Counted from the stretch's first letter, positions 23,665-34,040 are shown. The stretch is 64,000 bases of DNA from Alopecurus myosuroides (GCA_028641055.1 CM054057.1:399140541-399204540), one strand, 5' to 3'. Program-made: numbers and translations. The notes: generated from the letters alone by a model not told the origin.

Positions 23665-24033
23665 AGCCCCTATCACACTCTACTCGGCATGCGTGCTCTG
23701 AGCAAGTTCATGGCCTCTACTCAAACGGTATATCTGAAGATGAAGATCCCTGGTCCCAATGGCGTGATTACCATCTCTGGTGATTACAAGAAGTCCATGG
23801 AGTGTGCCTCTGCTGGTTCTCAGTTGGCGGAGTCCATGGTGATTGCTGCCGAGAAGAAAAAGATGTACGAGGTGGTGGCTATGGCGCAATCCGCGCAAGC
23901 TGGTGCGCAGGGCGTGCCGAGTACGCAACACGGGACCGCGTTCCAGGCGTCCCAAGAGACCAAGAAGGTCCAGGTCGACCCCGAGTTCCCCGACCGTGTA
24001 GCCATCATTGGCTCCGGGTTGGCGAAGAAATAG
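23665..24033 (+). pseudogene. Element B protease-to-RT linker, bounded by TAG codons
   Basis: Same frame as gag and pol. It opens with the protease end (SPYHTLLGMRALSKF) and continues through a PNGVITISGDYKKS segment typical of the clade, then an Ala/Gln-rich linker. It terminates at TAG 24031-24033. Directly after that, ESELIHFLRENRDVFAWS-type sequence leads into the reverse transcriptase ORF. Protein from this piece would need readthrough of one or both TAGs. Confidence 0.8.
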
Positions 24034-24072
24034 GAAAGCGAGCTCATCCACTTCCTCCGTGAGAATCGGGAC

Positions 24073-27000
24073 GTGTTCGCCTGGTCCAATGAAGATTTAC
24101 CAGGAGTCCCGAGGGAGTTGGTTGAGCACTTGTTACATGTGCGTCCTGATGCCAAGCCAGTGAAGCAGGCTATGCGCCGCTTCGGAGATGAGAGAAGGAA
24201 GGCCATTGGTGACCAGATCACCAAGTTGCTGATAAGCAATTTCATCATGGAGGTGCTACATCCGGATTGGCTAGCCAATCCGGTCATGGTCGAGAAGAAG
24301 AAGGAGGATCCCAAGGCTGCTACCGCATGGCGCATGTGTGTCGACTACACCGACTTGAACAAGGCATGCCCCAAGGATCCCTTCCCGCTACCTCGCATCG
24401 ATCAGGTGATCGATGCCACTGCTGGTTGTGAACTGCTGTCTTTCATAGATGCCTACTCTGGTTTCCACCAGATAGCTCTCAATCCTGCTGATCAAATAAA
24501 GACTGCTTTCATTACCCCGTACGGGGCTTATTGCTATCGTGTCATGTGTTTCGGGTTGCGAAATGCGGGTGCTACTTATCAGCGGTGCATGCAGAAATGC
24601 TTGCACGATCAGCTCGGCAAGAATGTGCAGGTGTACGTAGATGACATTGTCATCAAAACGAATAAAACACATACTCTGCTTACCGACCTGGAGGAAACCT
24701 TTGCCAATTTGTGCAGGTATAAAATGAAGCTGAACCCGAGTAAATGTACCTTTGGTGTCCCGGCTGGCAAGCTACTCGGCTTCCTGGTATCTAGTCGGGG
24801 CATTGAAGCCAATCCTTCAAAGATAAAAGCTATTGAGAGCATGTCTTTGCCGAGATCTCTGAAGGATGTGCAAAAATTCACTGGTTGCTTGGCATCTCTG
24901 AGCCGTTTCCTGGGCCGAATGGGCGAGAAGGCCCTGCCTCTGTACCAGCTGATGAAGAAAAGTGACAAGTTTGTCTGGACTCCACAAGCGGACGTGGCAT
25001 TCAACGAGCTGAAGGCAATGCTGGCTAGTGCTCCCATCTTGGCTAGTCCGCTACCCAAGGAGCCAATGCTGCTGTACATTGCTGCCACCAACCGAGTAGT
25101 CAGTGTGGTGATAGTGGTGGAACGAGAAGAAGAAGGCAAGAGTGTGCAGCGTCCATTGTACTACCTCAGCGAAGTGCTATCCAGCTCCAAGCAGAACTAT
25201 CCGCATTACCAGAAGGTGACCTATGGCGTGTACCTGGGCGCCAAGAAGCTAAAGCATTATTTCCAAGAGCATCCCATCACGGTTGTGAGCTCTGCTCCCA
25301 TCTCGGATATCATGGGCAACAAGGAGGCGAGTGGTCGAGTAGCCAAGTGGGCAATCGAGCTGGCCGCGTACGCCCCCGCGTATGCGAGAAGAGAAGCTAT
25401 CAAGTCTCAGATTCTGGCGGAGTTTCTGGTGGATTGGGCTGAGGTGCAGTACGAACCTCCTGCTCCAGTTTCCAATTACTGGAAGATGCACTTTGATGGC
25501 TCGAAAGTGAAGGAAGGCCTTGGTGCTGGCGTAGTGCTTACGTCACCCAAGCGAGATCAACTCAAGTACGTGCTGCAGATTCATTTCAAGGCGTCCAACA
25601 ACGTAGCAGAGTACGAGGTCGTGGTGCACGGCTTGCGAGTAGCCAAGGAGGTTGGCGTGCAACGCATTATATGCTATGGCACTTGGGATGCTCTAGATGC
25701 CAACATGGCATCATATCGCTTCCTGGTACAGTCTATGACTGGATTCTTCGAAGGCTGCGAGTTCCAGCACATTCACCGAGCAGAGAACGAAGCGGCAGAC
25801 GAGCTGTCCAAGTTGGGATCTTCTCGGCAATCCATCCCGGCGGGGGTTGCCTTGGAGCACTTGAGGAAGCCATCCATCAAGCCATCTCCCAACTCGGAAT
25901 CCATATTTGTTCCTTCTCTGCCAAGTGAAGAATCCGTTCCAATGGAGATTGACTGGGAGAATGCAACAGAGAACCCGGGGACTGCCGCTCCCTACTCGGG
26001 GACTGCCGCTCCCTACTCGGGGACTGCCGCTCCCTACTCGGGGACTGCCGCTCCTTACTCGGGGACTGCCACTCCTTACTCGGGGACTGCCGCTCCCTAC
26101 TCGGGGACTGCTATCCTTAACCCGGGGACTGTCGCATTCATTGAGGAGGTCCTTGCCAATCGTTCAGGGCTCCAGAGAAGTGCTCCCAACCCTAAAGAGC
26201 AGCCAGAGATGCCTGTCCCAATGGAAGTGGACGAACCAGTGTTTCCCACACGGGAGACACCGAGTTGGGCCATGCCCATATTATCCTTTCTAATGGACGG
26301 TACTCTACCAGAAGATGAGGTGGCCGCAAGGCAGATTCAGAGAAGATCCAAGGGCTATACTATATTCAGAGATGTGCTGCACAAAAGAAGTGCCACCGGC
26401 GTGCTGCAACATTGTGTGGACCCAGAAGAAGGAGGAGAAATTCTGTTGGAAATACACCAAGGAGAATGCGGGCACCACGCCTCTTCTCGGGCACTGGTCA
26501 AGAAAGCTTTTTGGCATGGCTTCTACTGGCTCACAGCTCTGCAGCAAGCTGAAGACATCGTGAGGAAGTGCAATGGCTGCCAGATGTTCGCGAGTAAGAT
26601 TCACATGCCTGCTTCCGAGTTGAAAACAATTCCTATCACATGGCCGTTTGCCGTATGCTGCCTGGATATGGTTGGCCCCTTCAAGCCGACTAAAGGCAAC
26701 ATGACACATATCTTGGTCATGGTGGACAAGTTCACCAAGTGGATTGAAGTGAAGCCTATTCGGAAGTGCGATGGAGCTACAGCCGTGAGATTCTTAAAGG
26801 ATGTGATCCTGAGATACGGCTACCCGCACAGCATCATCACCGACAACGGCACAAATTTCGCAGAGGGAGCAATGGTGCGGTTCTGCAGAGATAAGCACAT
26901 CCGACTAGATGTTGCATCTGTTGCACATCCCGCCTCCAATGGGCAAGTGGAAAGAGCAAACGGCATGGTACCGGCAGGCATAAAGCCAAGGCTGATTGAG

Positions 27001-27531
27001 CCGCTGCTGAAAACACCTGGGTGTTGGCTAGACGAGTTGCCAGCGGTGTTGTGGAGTCTAAGGACTACCCCTAACCGGTCAACCGGCTACACGCCATTCT
27101 TCTTGGTATACGGGGCTGAGGCCGTGTTGCCAATAGACTTAGAGCATGACTCCCCTCGAGTAACCCTCTACACTGAGGTAGAGGCGAGAGAAGCTCGAGA
27201 AGACGATGTTGACCTGCTCGAAGAAGCAAGAGAGCTCACTCTATCACGTTCGGCTATCTACCAGCAAAGCCTGCGGCGTTATCATAGCCGAAAGGTGAAC
27301 CCTAGGGTTTTCCGAGAAGGAGACATGGTCCTCAGGCTTGTGCAACGCACAGCCGGGATGCACAAATTGTCTCCTCCATGGGAAGGGCCCTTCATTGTGA
27401 GCAAAGCGCTGCACAATGATGCCTATTATCTCGTGGACATGCGTCCATCACAGGAGAACAGGGCAGATAAAGCTGGAGAGGAATCCAAGCGCCCTTGGAA
27501 TGTAGCCCTACTTTGTCGCTTTCATTCGTGA
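24073..27531 (+). CDS. Element B pol: reverse transcriptase, RNase H, second RNase H and integrase (1152 aa)
   Basis: Reverse transcriptase spans residues about 50-300, with YVDD at 24634-24645 (residues 188-191) and FGLRNAGATYQR before it. Retroviral-type RNase H follows at about 333-455. A second, archaeal-like RNase H begins at about 473 (MHFDGSKVKEGLGAGVV), but after ICYG near residue 534 the usual GDS-containing catalytic segment is missing, suggesting a deletion. A 7-aa repeat block lies at about 636-690. Integrase has an HHCC zinc region at about 797-845 and a catalytic core with D in CCLDMVGP, D in ITDNGTNF and E in NGQVERANG (about 865-960). The ORF ends with TGA at 27529-27531. The enzymes copy and insert the element. 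Continuity with gag is blocked only by upstream TAGs. Confidence 0.92.
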   Translation: MFAWSNEDLPGVPRELVEHLLHVRPDAKPVKQAMRRFGDERRKAIGDQITKLLISNFIMEVLHPDWLANPVMVEKKKEDPKAATAWRMCVDYTDLNKACPKDPFPLPRIDQVIDATAGCELLSFIDAYSGFHQIALNPADQIKTAFITPYGAYCYRVMCFGLRNAGATYQRCMQKCLHDQLGKNVQVYVDDIVIKTNKTHTLLTDLEETFANLCRYKMKLNPSKCTFGVPAGKLLGFLVSSRGIEANPSKIKAIESMSLPRSLKDVQKFTGCLASLSRFLGRMGEKALPLYQLMKKSDKFVWTPQADVAFNELKAMLASAPILASPLPKEPMLLYIAATNRVVSVVIVVEREEEGKSVQRPLYYLSEVLSSSKQNYPHYQKVTYGVYLGAKKLKHYFQEHPITVVSSAPISDIMGNKEASGRVAKWAIELAAYAPAYARREAIKSQILAEFLVDWAEVQYEPPAPVSNYWKMHFDGSKVKEGLGAGVVLTSPKRDQLKYVLQIHFKASNNVAEYEVVVHGLRVAKEVGVQRIICYGTWDALDANMASYRFLVQSMTGFFEGCEFQHIHRAENEAADELSKLGSSRQSIPAGVALEHLRKPSIKPSPNSESIFVPSLPSEESVPMEIDWENATENPGTAAPYSGTAAPYSGTAAPYSGTAAPYSGTATPYSGTAAPYSGTAILNPGTVAFIEEVLANRSGLQRSAPNPKEQPEMPVPMEVDEPVFPTRETPSWAMPILSFLMDGTLPEDEVAARQIQRRSKGYTIFRDVLHKRSATGVLQHCVDPEEGGEILLEIHQGECGHHASSRALVKKAFWHGFYWLTALQQAEDIVRKCNGCQMFASKIHMPASELKTIPITWPFAVCCLDMVGPFKPTKGNMTHILVMVDKFTKWIEVKPIRKCDGATAVRFLKDVILRYGYPHSIITDNGTNFAEGAMVRFCRDKHIRLDVASVAHPASNGQVERANGMVPAGIKPRLIEPLLKTPGCWLDELPAVLWSLRTTPNRSTGYTPFFLVYGAEAVLPIDLEHDSPRVTLYTEVEAREAREDDVDLLEEARELTLSRSAIYQQSLRRYHSRKVNPRVFREGDMVLRLVQRTAGMHKLSPPWEGPFIVSKALHNDAYYLVDMRPSQENRADKAGEESKRPWNVALLCRFHS
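25977..26144 (+). repeat. 21-bp tandem repeat inside element B pol (seven-residue unit)
   Basis: Eight consecutive 21-bp units (six near-identical, two degenerate) encode the heptapeptide GTAAPYS between the second RNase H and integrase. The unit is in frame, so expansion keeps pol open. Each unit contains the 10-mer CGGGGACTGC across its junction, the same 10-mer that sits immediately before the 3' LTR at 34046-34055. Confidence 0.95.
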
Positions 27532-28204
27532 GCAAAGATGTGTATGTACTCTCTTATCCGAGTTAAAATTCTACCCTGCAATCTGAAATTGAACTCGGGG
27601 ACTGCCCTCGCCTAGACTTGCTCTGTGTGTTTCTACCCGGCTTTACTTTTGTCCACTCGATTGCTCTGCTTAAAATTTCACGAGTACATCTAGTATTGTG
27701 TTTAAACCTACATGCCAACTCTTCGACTTTGCTGCTGTCCGAAACCCGGCTTCATGTCAAGCAAGAGAACAAGCAAAAGGTCAATGAGCACAAGAAAAAT
27801 TACTAAGGAAAGAAAAAGTGCAGGAACCGAGTAGGATGTCTTTTACTGTTGTTTCTTGTTAACTCCTTCTCGGCTAAGTGGTGGGCTGCGTTACTATGAG
27901 TATTTCTAAGTGGCTAAGTATTTGCAACTCCAACTTTGAATTCTTGTGACTCGAATACCAAAAAAGCAACAAGTTGCGGGTAAGAGCTGAGATAAAAAAG
28001 GAAGAGCGAATAAGAAATGCAACTCGGGGACTCGCATGATAACGCAACCCGGCATTCGAGCCAAAGTTGCTCAAATTGACTAAGTTAAATATCAAAGGTG
28101 AATAAAACTGAGTAGCAAACGACAAGGATAATTGTTTCGATACATCTGCACCCGGCATCCCGGGGATCTGATAAAAGTTTCGAGAATAAAGTTGCAGGAA
28201 GTAG
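27532..28204 (+). other. Element B spacer between integrase and the antisense gene
   Basis: No supported gene. It contains scattered CTCGGGGACT motifs (27594-27604 and 28023-28032) and is the likely 3' untranslated region of the convergent antisense gene whose stop is at 28205-28207. ORF 27618-27806 shows no recognisable features. Confidence 0.6.
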
Positions 28205-31200
28205 TCAGGTAGAAGCAGCAGTGTTCTCGGCGCTGGCCTTGGTGGCTTCAGTGTCAGTGTTGGTCTTGGCGGCTTCAACTTCAGCGCTGGTCTTAGCAGC
28301 ATCAGCCTCCGAGCTGGCGGCGTCAGTCTTCGCGGAATCAGCATCCGGCTCAGTAGCAGCCTGCTCGGAAGTGGCAGTGGCCACCGAGGTGGAGGCCGCA
28401 GTCTGAGCGAGGAGTCGCGCCGTGTCGTCGAGAGCCGCACCTGAGGAGGTGCCGAACTCGAGGGCCGCGGTGTCGATCACCATATCCACGCTCTCGGCCT
28501 CCTCCTCGCTGTCCGCGACGACCGCGGCCTTCCCCTTCCCGGCCTTGTAGCGATCACTCTCGAAGCTGCCCAGGTCAGACTCAGTGGAGTCCTCGTCTTC
28601 ATCACCGTCGTCATCATCGCCTTCGTCCACCTCGGTGTCAGGCTCGGTGAGGCCGTCGATGAAGCGCGCGGTGCTTGCGTACTGGGCGACCTCGTACGTG
28701 ACGGCCTGGCGGAGAGCCACGCAATCGGAATCCGTCTCCCACTTGGAGTCCTCACGCATCTCGCGGACAACTTGCAAGTTGAGGTTCTCATACCAGCTAG
28801 TGATGAAGAGCAGCATCATATCAGCGCCTGCCCGAGCTCCGGACGCCCTCCATTTCTTCAGCTCGGCCTTCACGCCATTAAGATTCGCGGCAAGTCCGCG
28901 GATAGTTTTTGGCGCGGAGTCTTTAGGCCAGAACACGTCATGGAGCTTGAAGGCAGTGCGCACCAGATCGGCGCCCACACCACTTAAGCGCTGAAGCTGC
29001 CCCTGCATGACCGTGATGCTATCTTTGATCTCTGCCTTGGTGTCCATGGGTTCGCCCTTCTCAATGCGAGCTGCTCGGGCCTTCGCCAAGGCAGGCTTAC
29101 AAGATGACTCGAGGTCGGGGAAGATTTCTGAAAAAGCTATTGAGAAGATCAGAAATAGAAGCCGAGTAGAAAAATAAACCGAGCAGCGGAGAAGCGCAAG
29201 AAACAAGAGGAGGGCGGAGAAGCAAGCACTTACTGTTTAGGTCGAAGAGTAGCGCCTCCAGCTTTTTCTTCCAGGATTCTTCGTCAGCAACATGCTTCTC
29301 CTCTACCTTCCGGAACTGCGCCAGCTGGAGCATAAGATCCGAGTTGCTCTCCTTCAGCGTCTTGCATTCCAGCTCGAGAGCCTTTCGCTTGGCTGTGGCT
29401 GCCGCTTCGGCCTTTTTCTTCTCGGTCACTGCGTTGTCTCTCTCGGTAGCTAGATCAGTGGCTTTCTGGAGAGCAGTTCGCACCTGGGCCTGCAGTGGTT
29501 TCAACTCGTCGAGGTGCCTTTTCTTAAATTCCGCCTCAAGGCTTGCAATCTGCGCCTGCACCTCAGCAGGCTTGAGGCAGTCGAGATGCTCTTCGACAAA
29601 CTTCTTATGATCTTCTGTGAAAAGCAAAGCACGGTCAGCAGAGTAGCAAAGATGAAAGCAAGGAGTCAAGCTGAGAAGATATCAACTCACCTTCCAGCCT
29701 CTTGATGGTGGTTTGGCCGCTCTCAACGAAGGCGCGGCAGTTGGAGTGTTCCTCGGCCAGGGTCTTGAATTTGCCTGCAGAAAGGAGTCGGTCTGAGCAG
29801 AAAGCAACAGCGGGCGTAAACATAAAACGCGGGAACCGCGTAGCTACAAGCTTACTTTCGATCTCGGAAAGCTTAAGGGCGCTATCCATGACCTCCTTAT
29901 CCGATGCCTCAGCGGACTTGAGCTCCAATTCCAGGGCCTCGAGGCGCCTCCTAGCAATGCTGTGGTTCCATATCAGTCGCCGGTACAGGTTGGTTCTTTT
30001 CAGAAGGCAATTCTAAGAGCAAGAAAGAAAAAGAATTAGACAAAGTCGTGAAGATTCAACCCGAGAAGGCGGCAACTCGGTTGAGTACCCGCCTACTCGG
30101 CCAGAATCTCGGGGACTGGGGGATGGATAAGAAGAAGCAGTAGAATAGAAGAGAAGGAAAATGCAACTCGGAACGGATGAGCAAAGCTTACCGCGTAAGT
30201 CTGTTCAATATCCTCCGCGGCCTTGCGATGGACGAAGAGCTTGGCGGCAAGTGTGCTGGTTTTGGACGCAATAGTCATGGGTTTATAACCCATGTCTGCC
30301 TTGTTCCAGTCGACGCGCATGTGGTCCAGATCGCCCAAAGATGTGCCGTGCCAGTTCGTGTTGCCGAGGACGTCGCTGTCCCACTCAGCATCGATAAATC
30401 CAACCCGGTCGAATATCTGCTCGAGGCCCGTGGATGTTACCTCGGTTTCCGCAACCTCGCGCGAGTGGATCGAGACGGATCGGTCCTTGTTCTTGGCTGG
30501 AGGCTTGGAGTCCACCGGCGTAGCCTGTTTGCCCCTCCTGATAGCGAGCTTCTTCTCGACTGGGGTCAATGGGATGCTGTGCTGCTGGCTCACCTTCACC
30601 ATATAAGGTGGGAAGGTGGGTGGATCCGGGAAGCTGGATCCTGCGGCGGTATCAGCAGCCGCTTCAGGTTCACGGATGGTGAGCTGGCTGGGCTTGGCAG
30701 TTGGTCTTGGCGGCGGCATTGTGGAAGCACCACGCGTACCGCTACGCGAGGGATTCCTGCGAACAGCGCCCTCTGACTGGCCAGCTGGCTTCTCGGCGGC
30801 CTGGGTCCCAGAGGTCTGCTTCTCGGCAGCCTTCTTCTCGGCGGCATTCTTGTCAACGGCTTCCTGTTTGATATTCTTGATAAGCTGCTTGGCCGGAGGG
30901 CTGGTTGCTGTCTTGGTTTTCTTTGTTGGTGGAGAGTTTGGCGCGCTGGAGGAAGTACCCTGCTGGGTAGGCGGCGCCAAGGGCGCGCTATCCGGCGCAG
31001 CATCCGGCTGAGCGCTACCCTGCGCGGCATTTGGTTGCGCGTCGCTCAGAGGATATTGCTCCGTCTCATCAATTGTCTCAACCCGCTGCCCGACAGCGGG
31101 GTCTTGCTGTGTGGCGTCTTGTCCTTCTACCCGCGGCTGGGCCGCGGGGTCGTCTTGCTCAGCAGCCCTTGTCGCTGGCTGCTCTTGGTCCTCTTCTCGC

Positions 31201-31400
31201 CGCTCAAGGGCGGCATCGTCATCATGCTTCTCGGGGTCTTGATCTAGGTTCTCCTCGGCCGTGGCGGCCGGAGGAGAAGGTGGCCTTGCGTCGCGATCAG
31301 CATCCCGCGCTTCTTGATCTGCACGGGCCTGCTGCTCCTGCTCGGTGTCGTGGGCGTCGCTGTCCATGTATCGAGCGTCGTCGGAGTCGTCCCCTTTCAT
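28205..31400 (-). CDS. Element B antisense gene, downstream part: 917-aa protein predicted from five exons
   Basis: Minus-strand exons 31400-30192, 30012-29856, 29774-29691, 29614-29234 and 29127-28205 are separated by introns of 179, 81, 76 and 106 bp. All have GT and AG ends, and codon phase is kept across every junction (total 918 codons with stop). Exon 1 here encodes an acidic, proline-rich tail with NLS-like KKTKTA and a VEKKLAIRRGKQ motif. The middle exons encode long coiled coils (LEALELELKSAEAS, ALECKTL-type heptads). The last exon has a conserved-looking globular part (SGVGADLVRTAFKLHDVFWPKD, FITSWYENLNL) and an acidic, Ala/Thr-rich end. Antisense ORFs in this position are known in Tat-clade elements. 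Function is unknown; a nuclear or chromatin role is inference. It may be one gene with 31657-33362 or a separate unit starting at ATG 31400. Confidence 0.75.
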
Positions 31401-31656
31401 GGGAGAGGACGCACGCGCTCCGGCCTGCGCTGCGGCTTAAGTCTCGTCGTCGAGGTCGATGAGATTATCGACGTCAATGGCGGATTTCTTCTTAGTCTTG
31501 GTGGTGCGAGAGCGGCGTCAGCGTTCAAGGGGGCTCTGAAGAAAGAAACATGTTCAGAAAAAAGAGAAGGACAGAGGAAATCGAGAAGAAGCAACGAAGG
31601 GAGAGAATTGGGAATTTGCGGCAGCAGAGGCGCATAACTAAGGAGAAAGTGCTTAC

Positions 31657-33362
31657 CCTTTACGGGTAGGGATTGTCCGTCCTCCTCTTGTCACGGTCTT
31701 CTTGGTCGTCTTTCCGGCCGCCTTCTTCTTCTTGGCGGGGGGCTCCTGAGCACCGCTACCCGTCCGTTTGCGGGTAAGAGGAGCAGCGATCGAGAGCGGC
31801 TTGACGACAAGGGCTTCCTCGTTTTCCTCCTCGTCTTCCTCTTCACCATCAGCGCCGCCTGTGAAGTTCGGAAGAAGAAAAACGGCTCAGAAGCAAGAGG
31901 AAATTGGGTAGCGCGGCTTGCGACCAGACAAGATGAGCTCAATTACCTTCGTCGTCATCCTCGGACCAATCACGGACAGACGCATCTACGTGATGCTTCT
32001 CTGTCTGAGCGGCATGAGGGAGGTTGAGCCTGTCCGCGGTCTCGAAGGAGACCTCATCGTCTTCCTCTCGGTCCTCCGACCAGTTGTCCTCGAAGCGTTC
32101 CATGCTCTCAGCGAGCTGGCGAGCAAGGACCTGAAGAATAGATAAAAATCACAAGTTAGTCGAGTAGCATAGAGGCATCCTACTCGGAAAGGCGTGCAAA
32201 CACAAAGCACAGTAAGCCTAAGCAATGCTACTCTGTGTACTACTCGGCAAGGCGTGCAAACACAAAGCACATTAAGCCTAAGCAATGCTACTCTGTGTCC
32301 TACTCGGCAAAGCGTGCAAACATAGAGCACACTAAGCCTAAGCAGTTCTGCTAAGTGCCCTACTCGACGCAGAGTGCAAATACTAGTTGCTGCAAGATAA
32401 GAGGGATATCTACTCGGAACATGCATATAAGAGAGAGAAAAAGAAGTACATACCCGCTCGATTGGCTTCGTTCGGCTGTATGGGATGAAGCCATACCGCC
32501 AGTTGTCCCTGAGGCCCGTGGTCATGATGGACCGCGCATGAGCGGCGACATCCGCGTTGCTGAGCTCGAACGTGGTCGTCCGAGTACAGTCGCGGGGGCC
32601 GCCCATGTAGCACATGGGGTGGACGAGGCGCTGGAGCGGCAGCACCCGCTTGGAGATCCAGCAGGCGATTGGATCGTCGCTCTTGAGCCCCTCTTCGGCC
32701 AGATAGGCGAGGCGCTCGTCCATCTGCTTGAGGTTGTTGTCGATGGACGGTTTGGTCCGCCAGTTCTGCCCGGTGGGAGCTCGGTTGCTCCAAGGGGGCA
32801 GATTGATTCGGTCCTCCACCTTGGCTCCCTTCGTGGCGGGGACGTTCTGCACGTACAGGAACGTCCTCTGCCACTTGCGGACGGAGTCCAGTCCCTTGAT
32901 GCGCGGATGGTTGGTTCCAGGGCGCTGCACCATCATGGCGCTGCCGGTCTCCGTTATCCGGCTGCTGGTGTCCGTGCTGTCCTTCTTGCCCTTGCTCTGC
33001 TGGCGAAAGAAGAAGTACCTGGACCACGTCTCCGTCGTGGGGCGAACGCCCAGGAAGGCCTCGCATACCACGGCGTGGTACGAGAGGAAGACGACGGCGT
33101 TCGGGGGCAGATGGTGCATCTGGAGGCCGTAGTGGTCGAGGAAGGAGCGGAGGAAGTTGGATGCTGGAAGCCCGAATCCTCGCGCGAAGTGCGCGAGGAA
33201 AACGACGTGCTCGCCTTCCTGCGGGGTAGGAACAAGCTCATCGTCAGGTTGCCGGCAGCGAACACCGGGAGGAACTCGCCGGGTGTTCACCAGCCATTGG
33301 CAGTCCTCGGCGGTGACCTCAGACCCCGCCCAGCCGGCGCGAGCGTTGTCGTCGCGAGCCAT
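31657..33362 (-). CDS. Element B antisense gene, upstream part: Transposase_28-like (putative gypsy type transposon) protein, three exons
   Basis: The ATG at 33362 opens a 303-codon exon (33362-32454) ending at a GTATGT donor. Exon 2 is 32130-31947 and exon 3 is 31858-31657, with GT/AG borders and matching phases (0 then 1). Residues about 45-115 (EGEHVVFLAHFARGFGLP, FLRSFLDHYGLQMHHLPPN, CEAFLGVRP) match the plant family named putative gypsy type transposon (Pfam Transposase_28). Exons 2 and 3 are acidic and end in a basic AKKKKAAGK stretch, a likely nuclear signal. The family's role is unknown despite its name; it is carried antisense by Tat-type retrotransposons. Exon 3 ends in phase 2 while the next acceptor (31536) continues best in phase 0, and two in-frame stops (31520-31518 TGA, 31439-31437 TAA) follow. 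The single-gene model is therefore broken or needs another splice form. Confidence 0.8.
32181..32400. repeat. 60-bp tandem repeat in intron 1 of the antisense gene
   Basis: TACTCGG-headed units begin at 32181, 32241, 32301 and 32361, exactly 60 bp apart. The first three are close matches and the fourth is degenerate. The array lies inside the 323-bp intron 32131-32453, between the GTATGT donor and the exon 2 acceptor. It inflates an apparent minus-strand ORF into a 20-residue protein repeat that should not be read as coding. Confidence 0.95.
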
Positions 33363-33528
33363 GGCGGAGAGGAAGAAATTGGGGAAAAAGATCGAGAATT
33401 TGGTGTGTGGAGAAGCTCGCGGCGGCGCAGTGAGTTGCGCGGCAGCGAGGAGCTCTGCAGTGGCAGAGAAACGAGAAGGCAGAAGGGGAAATTGCGAGCG
33501 GAAGAAGAAGAAGGAGTTACCGAGGGGG

Positions 33529-33536
33529 TATTTATA
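33529..33536 (-). promoter_or_regulatory. TATA box of the antisense gene
   Basis: The minus strand reads TATAAATA within the near-palindrome GGTATAAATACC, about 170 bp upstream of the ATG at 33362. That leaves about 140 nt of leader if transcription starts 30 nt downstream. No comparable signal lies closer. Confidence 0.6.
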
Positions 33537-34040
33537 CCGCTCCTCGAGTTACCGTTACGAGTTGAGGAAGTGGGATCGATCGTGGCAGTAATCGTGTGGC
33601 GTGGGGTCTGTGGGCCGGTTAGAAACGCACACAGCACAGAACGCGCGCGTAACGGCCGCATTAGATCCCACGACGAGATCGTGGGCGATTACTGCGCGTG
33701 ATGGGACGTTACGAGCTGGTGGGCCCACCCCGTGAAAACTGGGCGCGTGGCCTGTCAGTTACCGGGCACCGAGGCGTCGAAGTCGTGTCTGCGTGACACG
33801 TGCCCAGTTGCAGTGCGGAAAGCCGGATTGTGCTCTGTCACGCAGAGATTCCGTTTCGAGATTTCACCAAGTCATTTTACTCGGCCACAGAGAAGAGAAG
33901 TGGCCCTACTCGGAAGAAAGGAAACACGACCAAGGGCTACTCGGAGGTTTTCACTTGGTATCTCAAAGCTCAAGGGCAAGACTGTCAAGGATGGTTTTTA
34001 AGCTGACAGGGCCCAGTGAACGAGTTCGCATGGCTCTACC

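Noticed and set aside
28221..28994. Plus-strand ORFs 28221-28406 and 28584-28994
   Set aside because: Shadows of the last antisense exon, with serine/alanine-rich translations.
32181..32400. Possible CRISPR-like array
   Set aside because: Units are directly adjacent with no unique spacers, in a plant transposon intron; it is an ordinary tandem repeat.
32355..33701. 448-aa plus-strand ORF
   Set aside because: Open shadow of the GC-rich antisense exon; the minus strand has the Transposase_28 match, the ATG, the splice donor and the TATA box.
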